Source: Salinirubellus salinus
GTDB taxonomy: Archaea > Halobacteriota > Halobacteria > Halobacteriales > Haloarculaceae
Assembly (NCBI RefSeq): GCF_025231485.1
Contig: NZ_CP104003.1
Coordinates: 186,001 to 250,000, forward strand
Length of the DNA: 64,000 bases
Direction of reading: 5' to 3'
The position numbers and the translations under genes are program-made. Shown one piece after another: positions 1-9,156 of this stretch (positions are counted from its first letter, which is position 1; each line of letters starts with the position of its first letter). Below the pieces are notes generated by a model. That model did not search any database and was not told where the DNA came from. It worked only from the letters and a program-made list of their open reading frames with translations.

Positions 1-85
1 CCTGTCCTGAGAAAAAGCGTCGCCGGGGACGTACACCGGGTCGAACGACCGAAACCCCCTTCCGGCCGTCTGCGGTACCCGTACC

Positions 86-1267
86 ATGCTCTCTATCGCG
101 CTGGCCGGCAAGCCCAACGCCGGCAAGTCGACCTTCTACAAGGCCGCGACGATGGCCGACGTGGACGTGGGGAACTACCCGTTCACCACCATCGACCCGA
201 ACCGCGGGGTGAGTCAGGCCCGCACCGAGTGTCCCTGTCTCGACCGCGAGGAACGGTGTGGCGACGAGCACTGCCACGACGGCAAGCGCTACGTCCCGGT
301 CGAGCTCATCGACGTGGCCGGTCTCGTCCCCGGCGCCCACGAGGGGCGTGGACTGGGCAACCAGTTCCTCGACGCGCTGACGAACGCCGACGTCATCCTG
401 AACGTCGTGGACGCCTCCGGGGGGACGAACGCGGAGGGCGAACCGGTCGAACTCGGCTCGTACGACCCGGTACAGGACGTGGACTTCGTCGAGGAGGAGA
501 TGGACCTCTGGCTGGCGAGCATCGTCGAGCGCAACTGGGAGAGTATCGGCCGCAAATCGAGGTCGCCGGAGTTCGACCTCGACGACGCGCTCGTGGACAT
601 GCTCACGGGGGTGGGGGCGACGGAGTACGACGTGGCGCTCGTCCTGCGCTCGATGGAGTACCCGGAGGACCCGTTCCAGTGGACAGACGAGCACAAGGAG
701 GAGCTCGCGCGGAAGATCCGCCAGCAGACGAAACCCATCGTCGTCGTCGCGAACAAGGCCGACGTGGCGCCGGCGGAGAACCTCGCGCGACTGCGCGAGG
801 CGGCCGACATCGTCGTCCCCTGCACGGCGGAGGGTGAACTCGCGCTCCGGCAGGCCGCGAACGCCGGCCTCGTCGACTACGACCCCGGCGACGAGACGTT
901 CGAGGTGACGGGCGACCTCAGCGACGCGCAGGCGAAGGGACTCGAACAGGTCCGCGGGGTGATGGACGAGTTCGGCGGGACGGGCGTGCAGACGGCGCTG
1001 AACACGGCCGTCTACGACCTGCTCGACCACGTCACCGCCTACCCGGTCCAGAACGAGGGGAGGTGGACCGACGGGGACGGGAACGTCCTGCCCGACGCCT
1101 TCCTGCTCCCGAGCGGGTCGACGCCGAAGGACCTCGCGTACGCCGTCCACTCGGACATCGGCGACGGCTACCTCCACGCGGTCGACGCGAAGGCCGGCCG
1201 GCGCGTGGGTGAGGACCACGAACTCGAGGAGGGCGACGTGGTGAAGATCGTCTCGACGGCGAGATGA
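86..1267 (+). CDS. Obg-family GTPase, YchF-like, with TGS domain (copy 1)
   Basis: A 393-residue cytosolic P-loop GTPase of the YchF/Obg group, whose members are linked to ribosome and stress functions. The P-loop GKPNAGKST lies at residues 8-16, the switch-I region YPFTTID at 31-37, DVAG (G3) at 76-79 and NKAD (G4) at 223-226. The C-terminal 80 residues look like a TGS domain. YchF proper carries NxxE at G4 and prefers ATP; NKxD here argues for GTP, so a label of redox-regulated ATPase would be doubtful. Between switch I and G3 sit Cys49, Cys51, Cys58 and Cys63 with two His, a possible metal or redox site. A related paralogue lies at 13716-14909. The next gene overlaps its stop in an ATGA. 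Confidence 0.9.
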   Translation: MLSIALAGKPNAGKSTFYKAATMADVDVGNYPFTTIDPNRGVSQARTECPCLDREERCGDEHCHDGKRYVPVELIDVAGLVPGAHEGRGLGNQFLDALTNADVILNVVDASGGTNAEGEPVELGSYDPVQDVDFVEEEMDLWLASIVERNWESIGRKSRSPEFDLDDALVDMLTGVGATEYDVALVLRSMEYPEDPFQWTDEHKEELARKIRQQTKPIVVVANKADVAPAENLARLREAADIVVPCTAEGELALRQAANAGLVDYDPGDETFEVTGDLSDAQAKGLEQVRGVMDEFGGTGVQTALNTAVYDLLDHVTAYPVQNEGRWTDGDGNVLPDAFLLPSGSTPKDLAYAVHSDIGDGYLHAVDAKAGRRVGEDHELEEGDVVKIVSTAR

Positions 1268-1479
1268 GCGGCGAGGAGGGGAGCGAGGGGGCCGACGCCG
1301 GCCGCGACCAGCGCGTCCGCCTCACGGTCGGCGGGTTCGTCGTGGCGGCGCTCCTCGGGCTCGTGCTCGAGGCGACGCTCCTCCCGCCCGAGCAACTACC
1401 CTTCGGCGTCCAGAGCCTCTTCATCGCGGTCGGCGCGGCCGCGGGGATGTGGCTCGTGGCGGGCGAACTGGAACGCTGA
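1264..1479 (+). CDS. small two-helix membrane protein
   Basis: A 71-residue protein of unknown function. The first 18 residues are charged and acidic and are followed by two hydrophobic segments (roughly residues 20-38 and 48-66), so it is probably a small inner-membrane protein. Its ATG overlaps the stop of the upstream GTPase (ATGA), which suggests translational coupling and one transcript. I recognise no family motif. Its stop is one base from the stop of the convergent gene at 1481-1906. Confidence 0.6.
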   Translation: MSGEEGSEGADAGRDQRVRLTVGGFVVAALLGLVLEATLLPPEQLPFGVQSLFIAVGAAAGMWLVAGELER

Positions 1480-1480
1480 G

Positions 1481-1906
1481 TCAGCGCCCACCTCGGCCGG
1501 CTTCGAAGCTCTGGCGGGCGTGGCCGAACGGCACGGCCAGTCCCCCGGCGAGGAGGCCGACGAACGGCGCGAGCAGGAGGACGCCGCCGGCCGCTGCGGG
1601 GTTCGCCCCAACCAGGCCGGTGAAGGCTCCGAGGACGGCTCCGGCGACGGCACCGGCAGTCCCACTCACGAACCCCGTTCCGAGTTCCGCGTCGTAGACA
1701 CGGTTGGTGAGGCCCGCGACTGGTCCCGCGACGAGGGCCGCGAACGCCGGGCCGATGAGAGTCAGGGCGGCCACCCCCACCGCGACCACCGCGCCGAAAC
1801 CGGCCGCAAGCAGGTCGAGCCGGGCCGTCGTGAGCGGTCCTTCCCTCCCGCCCGACCAGATGCGACGACCGACCGGCTCGTCGTTCGGGACGTTATCGGA
1901 CTTCAC
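1481..1906 (-). CDS. glycine/alanine-rich membrane protein, DUF5518-like
   Basis: A 141-residue predicted membrane protein. A charged N-terminus of about 28 residues is followed by three or four hydrophobic segments rich in Gly and Ala with repeated small-residue packing motifs. The pattern is like the haloarchaeal DUF5518 membrane proteins, but this is a resemblance, not a firm match. The start is a GTG at 1906; I saw no ATG alternative in frame. No function can be inferred from the neighbours. Confidence 0.55.
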   Translation of the reverse strand: MKSDNVPNDEPVGRRIWSGGREGPLTTARLDLLAAGFGAVVAVGVAALTLIGPAFAALVAGPVAGLTNRVYDAELGTGFVSGTAGAVAGAVLGAFTGLVGANPAAAGGVLLLAPFVGLLAGGLAVPFGHARQSFEAGRGGR

Positions 1907-1945
1907 GGCTGGACGTGTCGGCGGTCCTGTATGAGTCTTCGGGCG

Positions 1946-2860
1946 CTACCCGCCGAGCAGTCGGTCGGCCAGCACCACCTCGGTCCCCGCCAGCCCCACC
2001 GAGCAGAACAGCGTGACGTCGGCCGGGTCGCGTCCGAGCTCCGCCGACACCACGTCACCCAGTTCCACGAACCGCTCGGGCGCGAGGAAGGACGGGTCGC
2101 GGTAGTCCGCGTAGCCGTCGACCTGTGCGAGCGAGTCGGTGACGACGGCACTGGCACGGTCCGCGAGCGCGAGCGGCACCTCGTGAGCGCCCTCGAACTT
2201 CGGCCCGAGGGTGCAGACGTGGGTCCCGTCGCGCACCCAGTCCGGCTCGAAGACGGGCGACCGAGCGTCGGTGGCGACGTAGAGCACGTCCGACTCGCGG
2301 ACTACCGGTTCGGCCGACTCGTGGGCCTCGACGGGGACGCCGAGTTTCGCGGCCATCCGCTCGGCGAACGTCTCTCTGTGCTCACGGGTCGGCGAGAACA
2401 CCCGCGCCGAGTCGAACTCGCGGACCGCACAGGCGACGCGCGCGCCCATCCGGGCCTGCGGGCCGGTGCCGAGCACGCCCAGTACGGAGGCGTCGTCCCG
2501 CGCGAGGTGGTCGATGGCCACGCCGTTGAGGCCTGCCGTGCGGGCGACACCGAGGCGGTGGCCCTCGACGAGTCCGCGGAAGCGGCCGTTCTGGCCGTCC
2601 CAGACCGCGGTGAGCTGGGTGTGCCCCTCGCCGCTCCCGAGGGTCTCGTAGACGCGGAAGCCGATGGCCTCGGGGGTGGCCCCGCAGGTGAACACGAGGT
2701 CGCCCGGTGGCTCGTTCCCGCCAGCACCGACCGCCTCCACCGACCAGCGCGGTGGTGCCCGGAGTTCGCCAGTGGCGTGGAGCCTGACCGCCCGTTCCAT
2801 CGCGCCGACGACCTCGCTCGGCTCGAGGGCGGCCACGTCGTCGTCCGTGAGCAGTCGCAT
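1946..2860 (-). CDS. ornithine cyclodeaminase / mu-crystallin family protein
   Basis: A 304-residue cytosolic enzyme of the ornithine cyclodeaminase/mu-crystallin/archaeal alanine dehydrogenase family, which use NAD(P) to cyclise, reduce or oxidise amino and imino acids. The N-terminal substrate region is followed by a Rossmann domain with GVLGTGPQARMG near residues 127-138, the NAD(P)-binding turn typical of the family. Substrate cannot be decided from sequence; proline, alanine or an imine are all possible. An AT-rich TATA-like element (GTTTTGTC read on the minus strand) lies about 27 nt upstream, so the gene probably has its own promoter although it follows the prenyltransferase fusion by only 39 nt. 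Confidence 0.85.
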   Translation of the reverse strand: MRLLTDDDVAALEPSEVVGAMERAVRLHATGELRAPPRWSVEAVGAGGNEPPGDLVFTCGATPEAIGFRVYETLGSGEGHTQLTAVWDGQNGRFRGLVEGHRLGVARTAGLNGVAIDHLARDDASVLGVLGTGPQARMGARVACAVREFDSARVFSPTREHRETFAERMAAKLGVPVEAHESAEPVVRESDVLYVATDARSPVFEPDWVRDGTHVCTLGPKFEGAHEVPLALADRASAVVTDSLAQVDGYADYRDPSFLAPERFVELGDVVSAELGRDPADVTLFCSVGLAGTEVVLADRLLGG

Positions 2861-2899
2861 GGTGGGGAGTCGGCGGCGGCCGACAAAACTCCGGGCGTC

Positions 2900-4081
2900 C
2901 TACTCGCCTTCGCGGTCGACCTCGCGGTCCGCCCGCCGCAGGTTCTCGTGGACCCCGACGACGAACGCCGGGACGACGAGCATGAAGAGGTGCTCCTCCA
3001 GCGGGATGCCGAGGAGTTCGATGCCGGTGCGGAGCGGGATGGAGAACACGCCGACCTCGAGCGTGTACCAGTCCCAGAGGTACGCGACGGGATAGAGCAC
3101 GGCGACGGTCCGGGCGGCAGACCACCACGCCCGCGCCCGGTGGAGGAGGAGCGCCGCGGCGGTGCCGAACCCCACCTCCGTGACGAGGTAGGTGTACGGG
3201 CCGAACACGCCGATGTCGGGGAGCGACAGGCCCGCGAGCGGCTGGAACCAGACCGCCACGAGGAGGACGGCGAGGAAGACGTAGGCACCCCGGACCAGCA
3301 ACATCGTCGCGAGTCGAGGCGGGGCGCGGTAGGCGACGGCGGCGACGAGGCCGAACGCCACGGACGCGAGCGGCGCACTCGGCGGGAGCACTCCCTCGAC
3401 GGCCATCGCGAGGACGGCGAACATCCCGACGCCCATCAGGAGGTAGGCGAACGAGCGGGCCCGGGCGGGTCCGAGGACGACGGCGACGGTCCGCTTCTCG
3501 ATGGAGCGGTCGTACTCGTAGTCCTTCGAGTCGTCGATGACCTTCACGCCGGCGAGCGCGAGCAGGAACACGCCGGCGAGCGCGAGGACGAGCGGCGAGA
3601 GCGACCCCGCCTGCACGTAGTAGCCCCCGAGGAGCGCCAGCGCGATGCCGGCCGGGTAGCCGACCGTGGCCGTGACCGGGTTGGTGTCGAGCTGCGGAGC
3701 GTGGAGGTAGCCGATCAGCCACCCCGGCGCGACCAGCACCGCGGCGAAGGGGTCCGTCAGGGCGACGATGGCGGCGAGGACGACGACGAACCCGAACGTC
3801 GACCCGGCGAGTGCGAGGCGACAGCCACGGGCGGTCATCGGGTGGTCGTCGTCCTCGCCGCGGCGGTGGAAGTCGACGTAGCCGTCCTTGACGTGGGCGG
3901 TGTAGAGCCCGAAGAACACCGCGAGGAGGTGGCAGACCAGCAGGGTGGTGTCGAGCGACCCCGCCAGCACCGCGCCGAACGCGGAGGTCGCCAGCGGCGG
4001 CAACATGAACACCGGGTGGACCTGCGAGGCGAGCGCCCGGGTGCCGACCGCCAGACCGGGTCCCTCGCGTGCGATTGCCAT
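2900..4081 (-). CDS. UbiA prenyltransferase fused to a lycopene cyclase domain
   Basis: A 393-residue integral membrane protein with two domains. Residues 1-285 form a UbiA-type prenyltransferase with Asp66 and Asp70 in the first Asp motif and DDSKDYEYD at 183-191 as the second. Residues 293-380 match a single lycopene-cyclase repeat (the domain found once in each half of heterodimeric CrtY cyclases), with DWY at 337-339 and PLEE at 360-363. UbiA lycopene elongases build C50 carotenoids, so a combined elongase/cyclase is a reasonable inference, but substrate and activity are unproven. The ATG at 4081 is chosen because a CATAAACC element sits 27 nt before it; a longer open frame runs into the aminotransferase gene and is not credible. 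Confidence 0.85.
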   Translation of the reverse strand: MAIAREGPGLAVGTRALASQVHPVFMLPPLATSAFGAVLAGSLDTTLLVCHLLAVFFGLYTAHVKDGYVDFHRRGEDDDHPMTARGCRLALAGSTFGFVVVLAAIVALTDPFAAVLVAPGWLIGYLHAPQLDTNPVTATVGYPAGIALALLGGYYVQAGSLSPLVLALAGVFLLALAGVKVIDDSKDYEYDRSIEKRTVAVVLGPARARSFAYLLMGVGMFAVLAMAVEGVLPPSAPLASVAFGLVAAVAYRAPPRLATMLLVRGAYVFLAVLLVAVWFQPLAGLSLPDIGVFGPYTYLVTEVGFGTAAALLLHRARAWWSAARTVAVLYPVAYLWDWYTLEVGVFSIPLRTGIELLGIPLEEHLFMLVVPAFVVGVHENLRRADREVDREGE

Positions 4082-4104
4082 GCACGAGGATGTGTCTCCA
4101 GCGA

Positions 4105-4112
4105 CATAAACC
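4105..4112 (-). promoter_or_regulatory. TATA element of the UbiA/lycopene-cyclase gene
   Basis: An AT-rich island, GGTTTATG on the minus strand, centred 27 nt before the ATG at 4081. This is the spacing expected for a leaderless haloarchaeal transcript, and it separates the gene from the aminotransferase upstream. Confidence 0.55.
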
Positions 4113-4149
4113 GTACCCGGCCCGGGTCTCCCCGCCGCCACGAACCGTC

Positions 4150-5271
4150 CTACTGCAGGGCGTTCGTCGCGCCGCGCATCGCCTCCAGCGCCTCCTTCAG
4201 CGTCTCCACGTCGACGGCGTAGGAGATGCGGGCGTGGCCGGCCCCGTTCGCGCCGAACGCGTCGCCCGGCACCACCACCACACCGCGGTCGATGACCTCG
4301 TCCACCCACCCGTCCGGCACGCGGGGCATCGCGTAGAACGCCCCCTTCGGCGTCGGCACGTCGAGTCCCATGTCGGTGAGGCCGTCGAGCAACACGTCCC
4401 GGCGCTCGGCGAACGCGCCGACCATCTCGTCGACGACGTCCTGCGGTCCGGAGAGCGCGGCCTCCGCGGCGAACTGGGAGGGTGCGGCGGCACACGCCTG
4501 CGCGTACTGGTGGACCCGGAGCATCCGCTCGATGCGGCGGTTCGAGGCGGCGACCCACCCGAGTCGCCACCCGGTCATCGAGTAGGTCTTCGAGCAGGCG
4601 TTGACGACGACGACGTTGTCAGTCTCGGCGAACTGCATCGGCGAGTGGTGCGCCCCCTCGAAGACGATGCGCTCGTACACCTCGTCGGAGAGACAGACCA
4701 CGTCGTGCTCGTCGGCGATGCGGGCGAACTCGCGCATGTCGTCCTCGGACTGGACCGCCCCGGTCGGGTTCGCGGGCGAGCAGACGACGAACATCGCGGT
4801 GTCGTCGGTGATGGCCGCCTCGACGTCGGCGGGGTCCATCGTCAGGTCCTCGCGAAGGTCGACGGGGACGGGCGTCCCGCCAGCGAGGTGCGTCAGCGCC
4901 TCGTAGGAGACGAACCCGGGGTCCGGGATGAGCACCTCCTGTCCCGCGTCGACGTGGGCCTCGATGGCGACGTGGAGCGCCTCACTCCCGCCCGCCGTGG
5001 CGATGAGGTGCGCCGGGTCCACGTCGTAGCCGTTGTCGCGGGCCGTCTTCTCGGCGATGGCCTCTCGCAACTCGATGGTCCCCTTGTTCGACGTGTAGGC
5101 GTCCGTCGCGCCCGACTCGATGGCCTCGACGGCGGCGGTCCGGGCGTGTTCGGGCGTCGGGAAGTCCGGCTGGCCGAGCCCGAGGTTGATGGCGTCCTCG
5201 CCGGCGGCCTCGAACACCTTCCGGATGCCAGAGATGGAGACCTGTTCGACGCGACTGGAGAATCCGGTCAT
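4150..5271 (-). CDS. PLP-dependent aminotransferase, class I/II
   Basis: A 373-residue fold-type I aminotransferase of the aspartate aminotransferase superfamily. It transfers an amino group between an amino acid and a 2-oxoacid using pyridoxal phosphate. Visible landmarks are the NPTG motif at 168-171, DEVYE near 196-200, and the Schiff-base lysine in NACSKTYSMTGWR at Lys228. The length is normal for the family. Aspartate, aromatic or branched substrates cannot be separated from sequence alone. The gene faces the DUF429 gene across about 96 nt and is followed by the prenyltransferase fusion, which seems to have its own promoter. Confidence 0.92.
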   Translation of the reverse strand: MTGFSSRVEQVSISGIRKVFEAAGEDAINLGLGQPDFPTPEHARTAAVEAIESGATDAYTSNKGTIELREAIAEKTARDNGYDVDPAHLIATAGGSEALHVAIEAHVDAGQEVLIPDPGFVSYEALTHLAGGTPVPVDLREDLTMDPADVEAAITDDTAMFVVCSPANPTGAVQSEDDMREFARIADEHDVVCLSDEVYERIVFEGAHHSPMQFAETDNVVVVNACSKTYSMTGWRLGWVAASNRRIERMLRVHQYAQACAAAPSQFAAEAALSGPQDVVDEMVGAFAERRDVLLDGLTDMGLDVPTPKGAFYAMPRVPDGWVDEVIDRGVVVVPGDAFGANGAGHARISYAVDVETLKEALEAMRGATNALQ

Positions 5272-5367
5272 GTCCCCGACTCCGGCGGGGGCGCCGATAA
5301 CTGTTCAGGGTCACGCCCCGCCTGCCGCCGCCGGTAGGATTTCACACCCACCGCCCGAACCCCGACC

Positions 5368-6177
5368 GTGCAGGTCACCGGCGTCGACTTCAGTGGCTCC
5401 GCGGAACCGGGCGAGGACGTGTGGCTCACGACCGGCGAGTGGGACGGCCAGCGGCTACGGGTGACCGACGCCCGACCCGCGAGCGAGGCGTTCGACGCGA
5501 GCGGCCGTAGGGCCGTCCTCGCTGGCCTCCGCGCGTTCGTCCGTGAGGGGGACGTGACGGGACTGGACTTCTCGTTCGGGCTCCCCCGACCGGTCCTCCC
5601 CGAGTCGGTCGATTCGTGGGCCGCGAGCCTCGGGTGGGTCCGCGAGCGCGAGTACGCGGACGCGCTGGCCGCACAGGCCGACTGGAAGGACCGGGCCCGC
5701 GCGAGTGACGCCGACGGCGTGGAACTCAAGCGGGCCACCGACCGCCCCGTGGGGGCCTCCTCGCCGTACTCGTTCATCACGCGCTACCAGACGTTCCACG
5801 GGATGCGGGACGTGCTGGGGCCGCTCGTGAGGGACGGGGCGGTGTCGGTCCAGCCGATGGTCGACCGGGACGCCGACGCGACGCTCTGCGAGATATACCC
5901 CGCGGGCACCCTCCGCGACCTCGGCCTCCCGGACACGAAGTACAAGGACGACGCGAACTACCCCGACGGCCCCGAGAGGCGCGAGCGGATTCTCGACGGC
6001 CTCGTGGCGTGTGGCGTCGAGGTGCCCGACCCGATTCGAGAGCGACTGCTCGGGGACCCGGAGGGGGACGCGCTCGACAGTCTGGTGGCGACGGTGGCGA
6101 CGGCGTGGGCCGTGGACAGCGGGTTCGCTGTCGAGGAGGACCGCTACGACCCGGTTGAAGGGTACATCTACGTCTGA
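5368..6177 (+). CDS. DUF429 family protein
   Basis: A 269-residue protein of the DUF429 family, which is predicted to have an RNase H-like fold and is of unknown function. The N-terminal VTGVDFSG carries the conserved Asp, and GLDFSFGLPR near residue 70 repeats an Asp-Phe pattern. A later segment with LCEIYPAG and YKDD is typical of the family. The start is a GTG at 5368; no ATG lies nearby in frame. It stands alone on its strand between a divergent aminotransferase and an NmrA-like gene. Confidence 0.75.
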   Translation: MQVTGVDFSGSAEPGEDVWLTTGEWDGQRLRVTDARPASEAFDASGRRAVLAGLRAFVREGDVTGLDFSFGLPRPVLPESVDSWAASLGWVREREYADALAAQADWKDRARASDADGVELKRATDRPVGASSPYSFITRYQTFHGMRDVLGPLVRDGAVSVQPMVDRDADATLCEIYPAGTLRDLGLPDTKYKDDANYPDGPERRERILDGLVACGVEVPDPIRERLLGDPEGDALDSLVATVATAWAVDSGFAVEEDRYDPVEGYIYV

Positions 6178-6318
6178 GTCCGCCGGTCCCGGCCGGTGGC
6201 GTGTTCCCCTCGGCGTGTCGGCGGGTGTCCGTTCACACGTGCGACGGCGAACGTGCCGCAGTTAGCATGTGTCGTCGAGTGCTTATGCCGTCAGCCAGCC
6301 ATCGGAGCGTGTAGAGTC

Positions 6319-7194
6319 ATGAAGGTACTCGTAGCCGGTGCGACCGGTACACAGGGTGGTAGCGTCGTCGAACACCTCCTCTCGGGAGCGTACGGCGACT
6401 ACGACGTCTACGGACTGACCCGTGACGCCGACAGCGACGCGGCCCGCGCACTCGAGTCGCGCGGCGTGACTGTCCTCGAAGGAGACCTCACCGACGCGGC
6501 GCGGATGCGCGAGTGCTGTGAAGGGATGGACGCCGTCTTCTGCGTGACGACGTTCTTCGAGGCGGGCACAGACGCCGAGACGGCGCAGGGAATCACCCTC
6601 GTCGAGGCCGCGAAGGAAGCCGGTGTCGAGCGGTTCGTCTACTCCTCGGTCGGGAGCGCGGACGCGGCACCGTTGGCACACTTCGCGTCGAAGGCTCGCG
6701 TGGAGGAACGGATCGAGGAACTGGGGTTCGACTACACCGTCGTCCGGCCGGTGTACTTCATGCAGAACCTCGCGTCCTTCCAGGCCGAGGAGATCGCCGA
6801 CGGGACGGTGACGATCCCCATGTCGCCCGACACGCCGCTCGCGCTCCTCGACGCGACGGACATCGGCAAGACCGTCGCGATGGCGCTCGCCGACCCCGAG
6901 CGGTTCGTCGGCACGACGGTCGAACTCGCCGGCGACAACCGAACCCCAGCGGAGATCGCGGCCGCCCTCTCGGACGTCGTCGGCCACGACGTTGCGCACG
7001 TCCGCCCGGACATCGACGACTACCGGGCGATGGCCGGCGACGAGATGGCCGACATGTACGCCTGGTTCGAGGAGGGTGGCTACGGGGCGAACCCGATGGC
7101 CGACGCGGAGACCTACGGCATCGAACCGAACGACTTCGAGACGTTCCTCTCCGAGAGCGAGGCGTTCCGGTCGTCCCGGCCCGTCGCCAGCTGA
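6319..7194 (+). CDS. NmrA-like NAD(P)-binding protein
   Basis: A 291-residue atypical short-chain dehydrogenase of the NmrA/HSCARG type. These proteins bind NAD(P) in a Rossmann fold and act as redox sensors or as reductases. The N-terminal GATGTQGG (residues 7-14) is the dinucleotide motif. There is no canonical YxxxK catalytic pair in the usual place, which favours a sensor or an atypical oxidoreductase role. The ATG at 6319 is chosen over an upstream in-frame start because MKVLVAGATG is the normal N-terminus and a GCTTATG element lies about 35 nt before it. Confidence 0.85.
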   Translation: MKVLVAGATGTQGGSVVEHLLSGAYGDYDVYGLTRDADSDAARALESRGVTVLEGDLTDAARMRECCEGMDAVFCVTTFFEAGTDAETAQGITLVEAAKEAGVERFVYSSVGSADAAPLAHFASKARVEERIEELGFDYTVVRPVYFMQNLASFQAEEIADGTVTIPMSPDTPLALLDATDIGKTVAMALADPERFVGTTVELAGDNRTPAEIAAALSDVVGHDVAHVRPDIDDYRAMAGDEMADMYAWFEEGGYGANPMADAETYGIEPNDFETFLSESEAFRSSRPVAS

Positions 7195-7265
7195 GACCGG
7201 ACCCGCCGCGGTGACACCCACCGCACAACCGCACCCTTTTGCGCGTCGGCCCGCTTCTCCAACCA

Positions 7266-8993
7266 ATGACTGACCCCGCGAACCTCTCGGTCACCGTCGT
7301 CGACGGCTACGTCGACGAACCGGCGCACTTCGGGGTCCCGCCGTACATCTCCACCTACCCGCGCTACACCGCGGGGGCCATCGTCGACGCGGGCGTCCCC
7401 GAGGAACAGGTCCGGTACCTGACCATCGACGCGTTGCGCGAGGACCGGAACCTGTGGCGCCACGTCGACGAGGCCGACCTGATGGTCTACGTCGGCGGGA
7501 TGACCGTCCCCGGCAAGTACGTCGGTGGCACGCCCGCCGAACCCGACGAGGTGAAGGAACTCGCGTGGACCGCGAACGGGACGACGCTGCTGGGGGGTCC
7601 CATCCGGTTCGGCGTCGGCGAGCAGAACGAGGGCGCGAGCGACATGGAGCGAAAGGACCTCGACTACGACTTCGTCGCCAAGGGCGACGTCGAGGCCGCC
7701 GCCTACGACCTCGTCCACGGGGGCATGGAGGGGTTCGGCGACCGCGTCCGCTCGAACGAGGAGATCGACCGCTGGGGCGCGAAGGGGGCGTTCGTCGTCG
7801 AACAGCACCCGAACCACCCCGAGTACCTCATCGCGGAGATGGAGACCTCGCGGGGGTGTGCCTACCGGTGTTCGTTCTGTACGGAACCGCTGTACGGGAA
7901 CCCCGCGTTCCGCACGGCCGACTCGGTCGTCAAGGAGGTGGAGCACCTCTACGACCGCGGCCTGCGACACTTCCGCCTCGGCCGGCAGGCCGACATCCTC
8001 GCGTTCGGTGGGGACGGCGAGGCGCCGAACCCCGAGGCGCTGCGCGACCTGTACGGCGGTATCCGCGAGGTGGCCCCCGACCTCGGGACGCTCCACCTCG
8101 ACAACATGAACCCGGTCACGATAACGGAGTACCCCGAGGAGTCACGGGAGGGCATCCGCATCATCGCGGAACACAACACGCCCGGCGACACCGCCGCGTT
8201 CGGGCTGGAGTCGGCCGACCCCGTCGTCCAGGAACAGAACAACCTCCTCGTCACGGCCGAGGAGTGTCTGGAGGCGGTCCGCATCGTCAACGAGGAGGCC
8301 GGGTGGCGACCGGGCGAGGACCCCGGGAGCGGGCCGACGTTCGGTGACGACGCGGCGCCACGGCTCCCGAAGCTCCTGCCCGGCATCAACCTCGTCCACG
8401 GGCTCGCGGGCGAGCGACCCGAGACCTACGAGCACAACAAGCGGTTCCTCCAGTCGGTGCTGGACGAGGGGCTGATGCTCCGTCGGGTGAACATCCGGCA
8501 GGTGATGGCGTTCGCGGGCACGGAGATGGCCGAGACGGGCGCGGACGTCGCGAAGTCCCACAAGGAGCAGTTCAAGCCGTACAAGCGGGAGGTGCGTGAG
8601 ACCATCGACAACCCGATGCTGCAGCGGGTGGTCCCACCCGGGACGGTCCTCCCGGACGTCCACCTCGAGTACCACCAGGACGGCAAGACGTTCGGCCGGC
8701 AACTGGGGACCTACCCGCTGCTCGTCGGGATTCCGGAGGAACGCGAACTCGGACGGGCCATCGACGTGGCCGTGACGGGCCACGGCTACCGCTCGGTGAC
8801 CGGGGTCCCCCATCCCCTCGACGCGAACGAGGCGACAATGAAGGAACTACAGGCCATCCCCGGTATCGGCCGGCAGCGGGCGGGCGACATCGTGGTCGGG
8901 CGACCGTACGTCTCCCCGGCGGAGGTGCCGGGGGCCGCGGAGTTCTCGCTGGAGCGGTTCCTCTCGGTTCGACCCGCGGGGCGGGCCGACTGA
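7266..8993 (+). CDS. radical SAM protein with C-terminal helix-hairpin-helix
   Basis: A 575-residue iron-sulfur enzyme. Residues 1-180 resemble a cobalamin-binding-like N-terminal region, with no obvious cobalamin ligand motif. The radical SAM cluster motif SRGCAYRCSFC places Cys198, Cys202 and Cys205 (CX3CX2C). The C-terminus, near residues 530-560, contains ALQAIPGIGRQRA-like helix-hairpin-helix residues (LQAIPGIGRQRAGDIV), a nucleic-acid-binding element. This architecture recurs in archaeal radical SAM proteins of unknown substrate; a role on RNA or DNA is possible but not shown. The ATG at 7266 is chosen because the protein aligns from MTDPANL and upstream residues look non-coding. Confidence 0.85.
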   Translation: MTDPANLSVTVVDGYVDEPAHFGVPPYISTYPRYTAGAIVDAGVPEEQVRYLTIDALREDRNLWRHVDEADLMVYVGGMTVPGKYVGGTPAEPDEVKELAWTANGTTLLGGPIRFGVGEQNEGASDMERKDLDYDFVAKGDVEAAAYDLVHGGMEGFGDRVRSNEEIDRWGAKGAFVVEQHPNHPEYLIAEMETSRGCAYRCSFCTEPLYGNPAFRTADSVVKEVEHLYDRGLRHFRLGRQADILAFGGDGEAPNPEALRDLYGGIREVAPDLGTLHLDNMNPVTITEYPEESREGIRIIAEHNTPGDTAAFGLESADPVVQEQNNLLVTAEECLEAVRIVNEEAGWRPGEDPGSGPTFGDDAAPRLPKLLPGINLVHGLAGERPETYEHNKRFLQSVLDEGLMLRRVNIRQVMAFAGTEMAETGADVAKSHKEQFKPYKREVRETIDNPMLQRVVPPGTVLPDVHLEYHQDGKTFGRQLGTYPLLVGIPEERELGRAIDVAVTGHGYRSVTGVPHPLDANEATMKELQAIPGIGRQRAGDIVVGRPYVSPAEVPGAAEFSLERFLSVRPAGRAD

Positions 8994-9065
8994 GCGACTG
9001 CCCCGGCGGGGAAGTGATTTCCCGTCGACACGTTCGGTCCTCACTGGTGCCAGCTCGGGGCGGTA

Positions 9066-9141
9066 TTATCACGTCCGGTAACGTCATTCGCTCGATTTCG
9101 CGCCCCTGAGCGTTTGTCGAAGCAGGCGTTATCACGAACGG
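9066..9141. repeat. spaced direct repeat before the receiver fragment
   Basis: Two 13-nt copies of TTATCACGNNCGG occur at 9066-9078 (NN=TC) and 9129-9141 (NN=AA), 63 nt apart start to start. They lie just upstream of the strong TATA element at 9157-9168 and may be binding sites for a regulator. That is an inference from position. Confidence 0.45.
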
Positions 9142-9156
9142 AAGGCGCGCGAGCGT

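Noticed and set aside
1-85. Gene or RNA at the left edge
   Set aside because: There is no start, motif or tRNA-like fold, only promoter-like sequence for the first GTPase.
1520-4222. Open frame of about 900 codons on the plus strand
   Set aside because: It lies across the DUF5518-like, cyclodeaminase and prenyltransferase genes on the other strand and has Arg/Glu/Asp-rich, motif-free composition typical of a GC-rich shadow frame.
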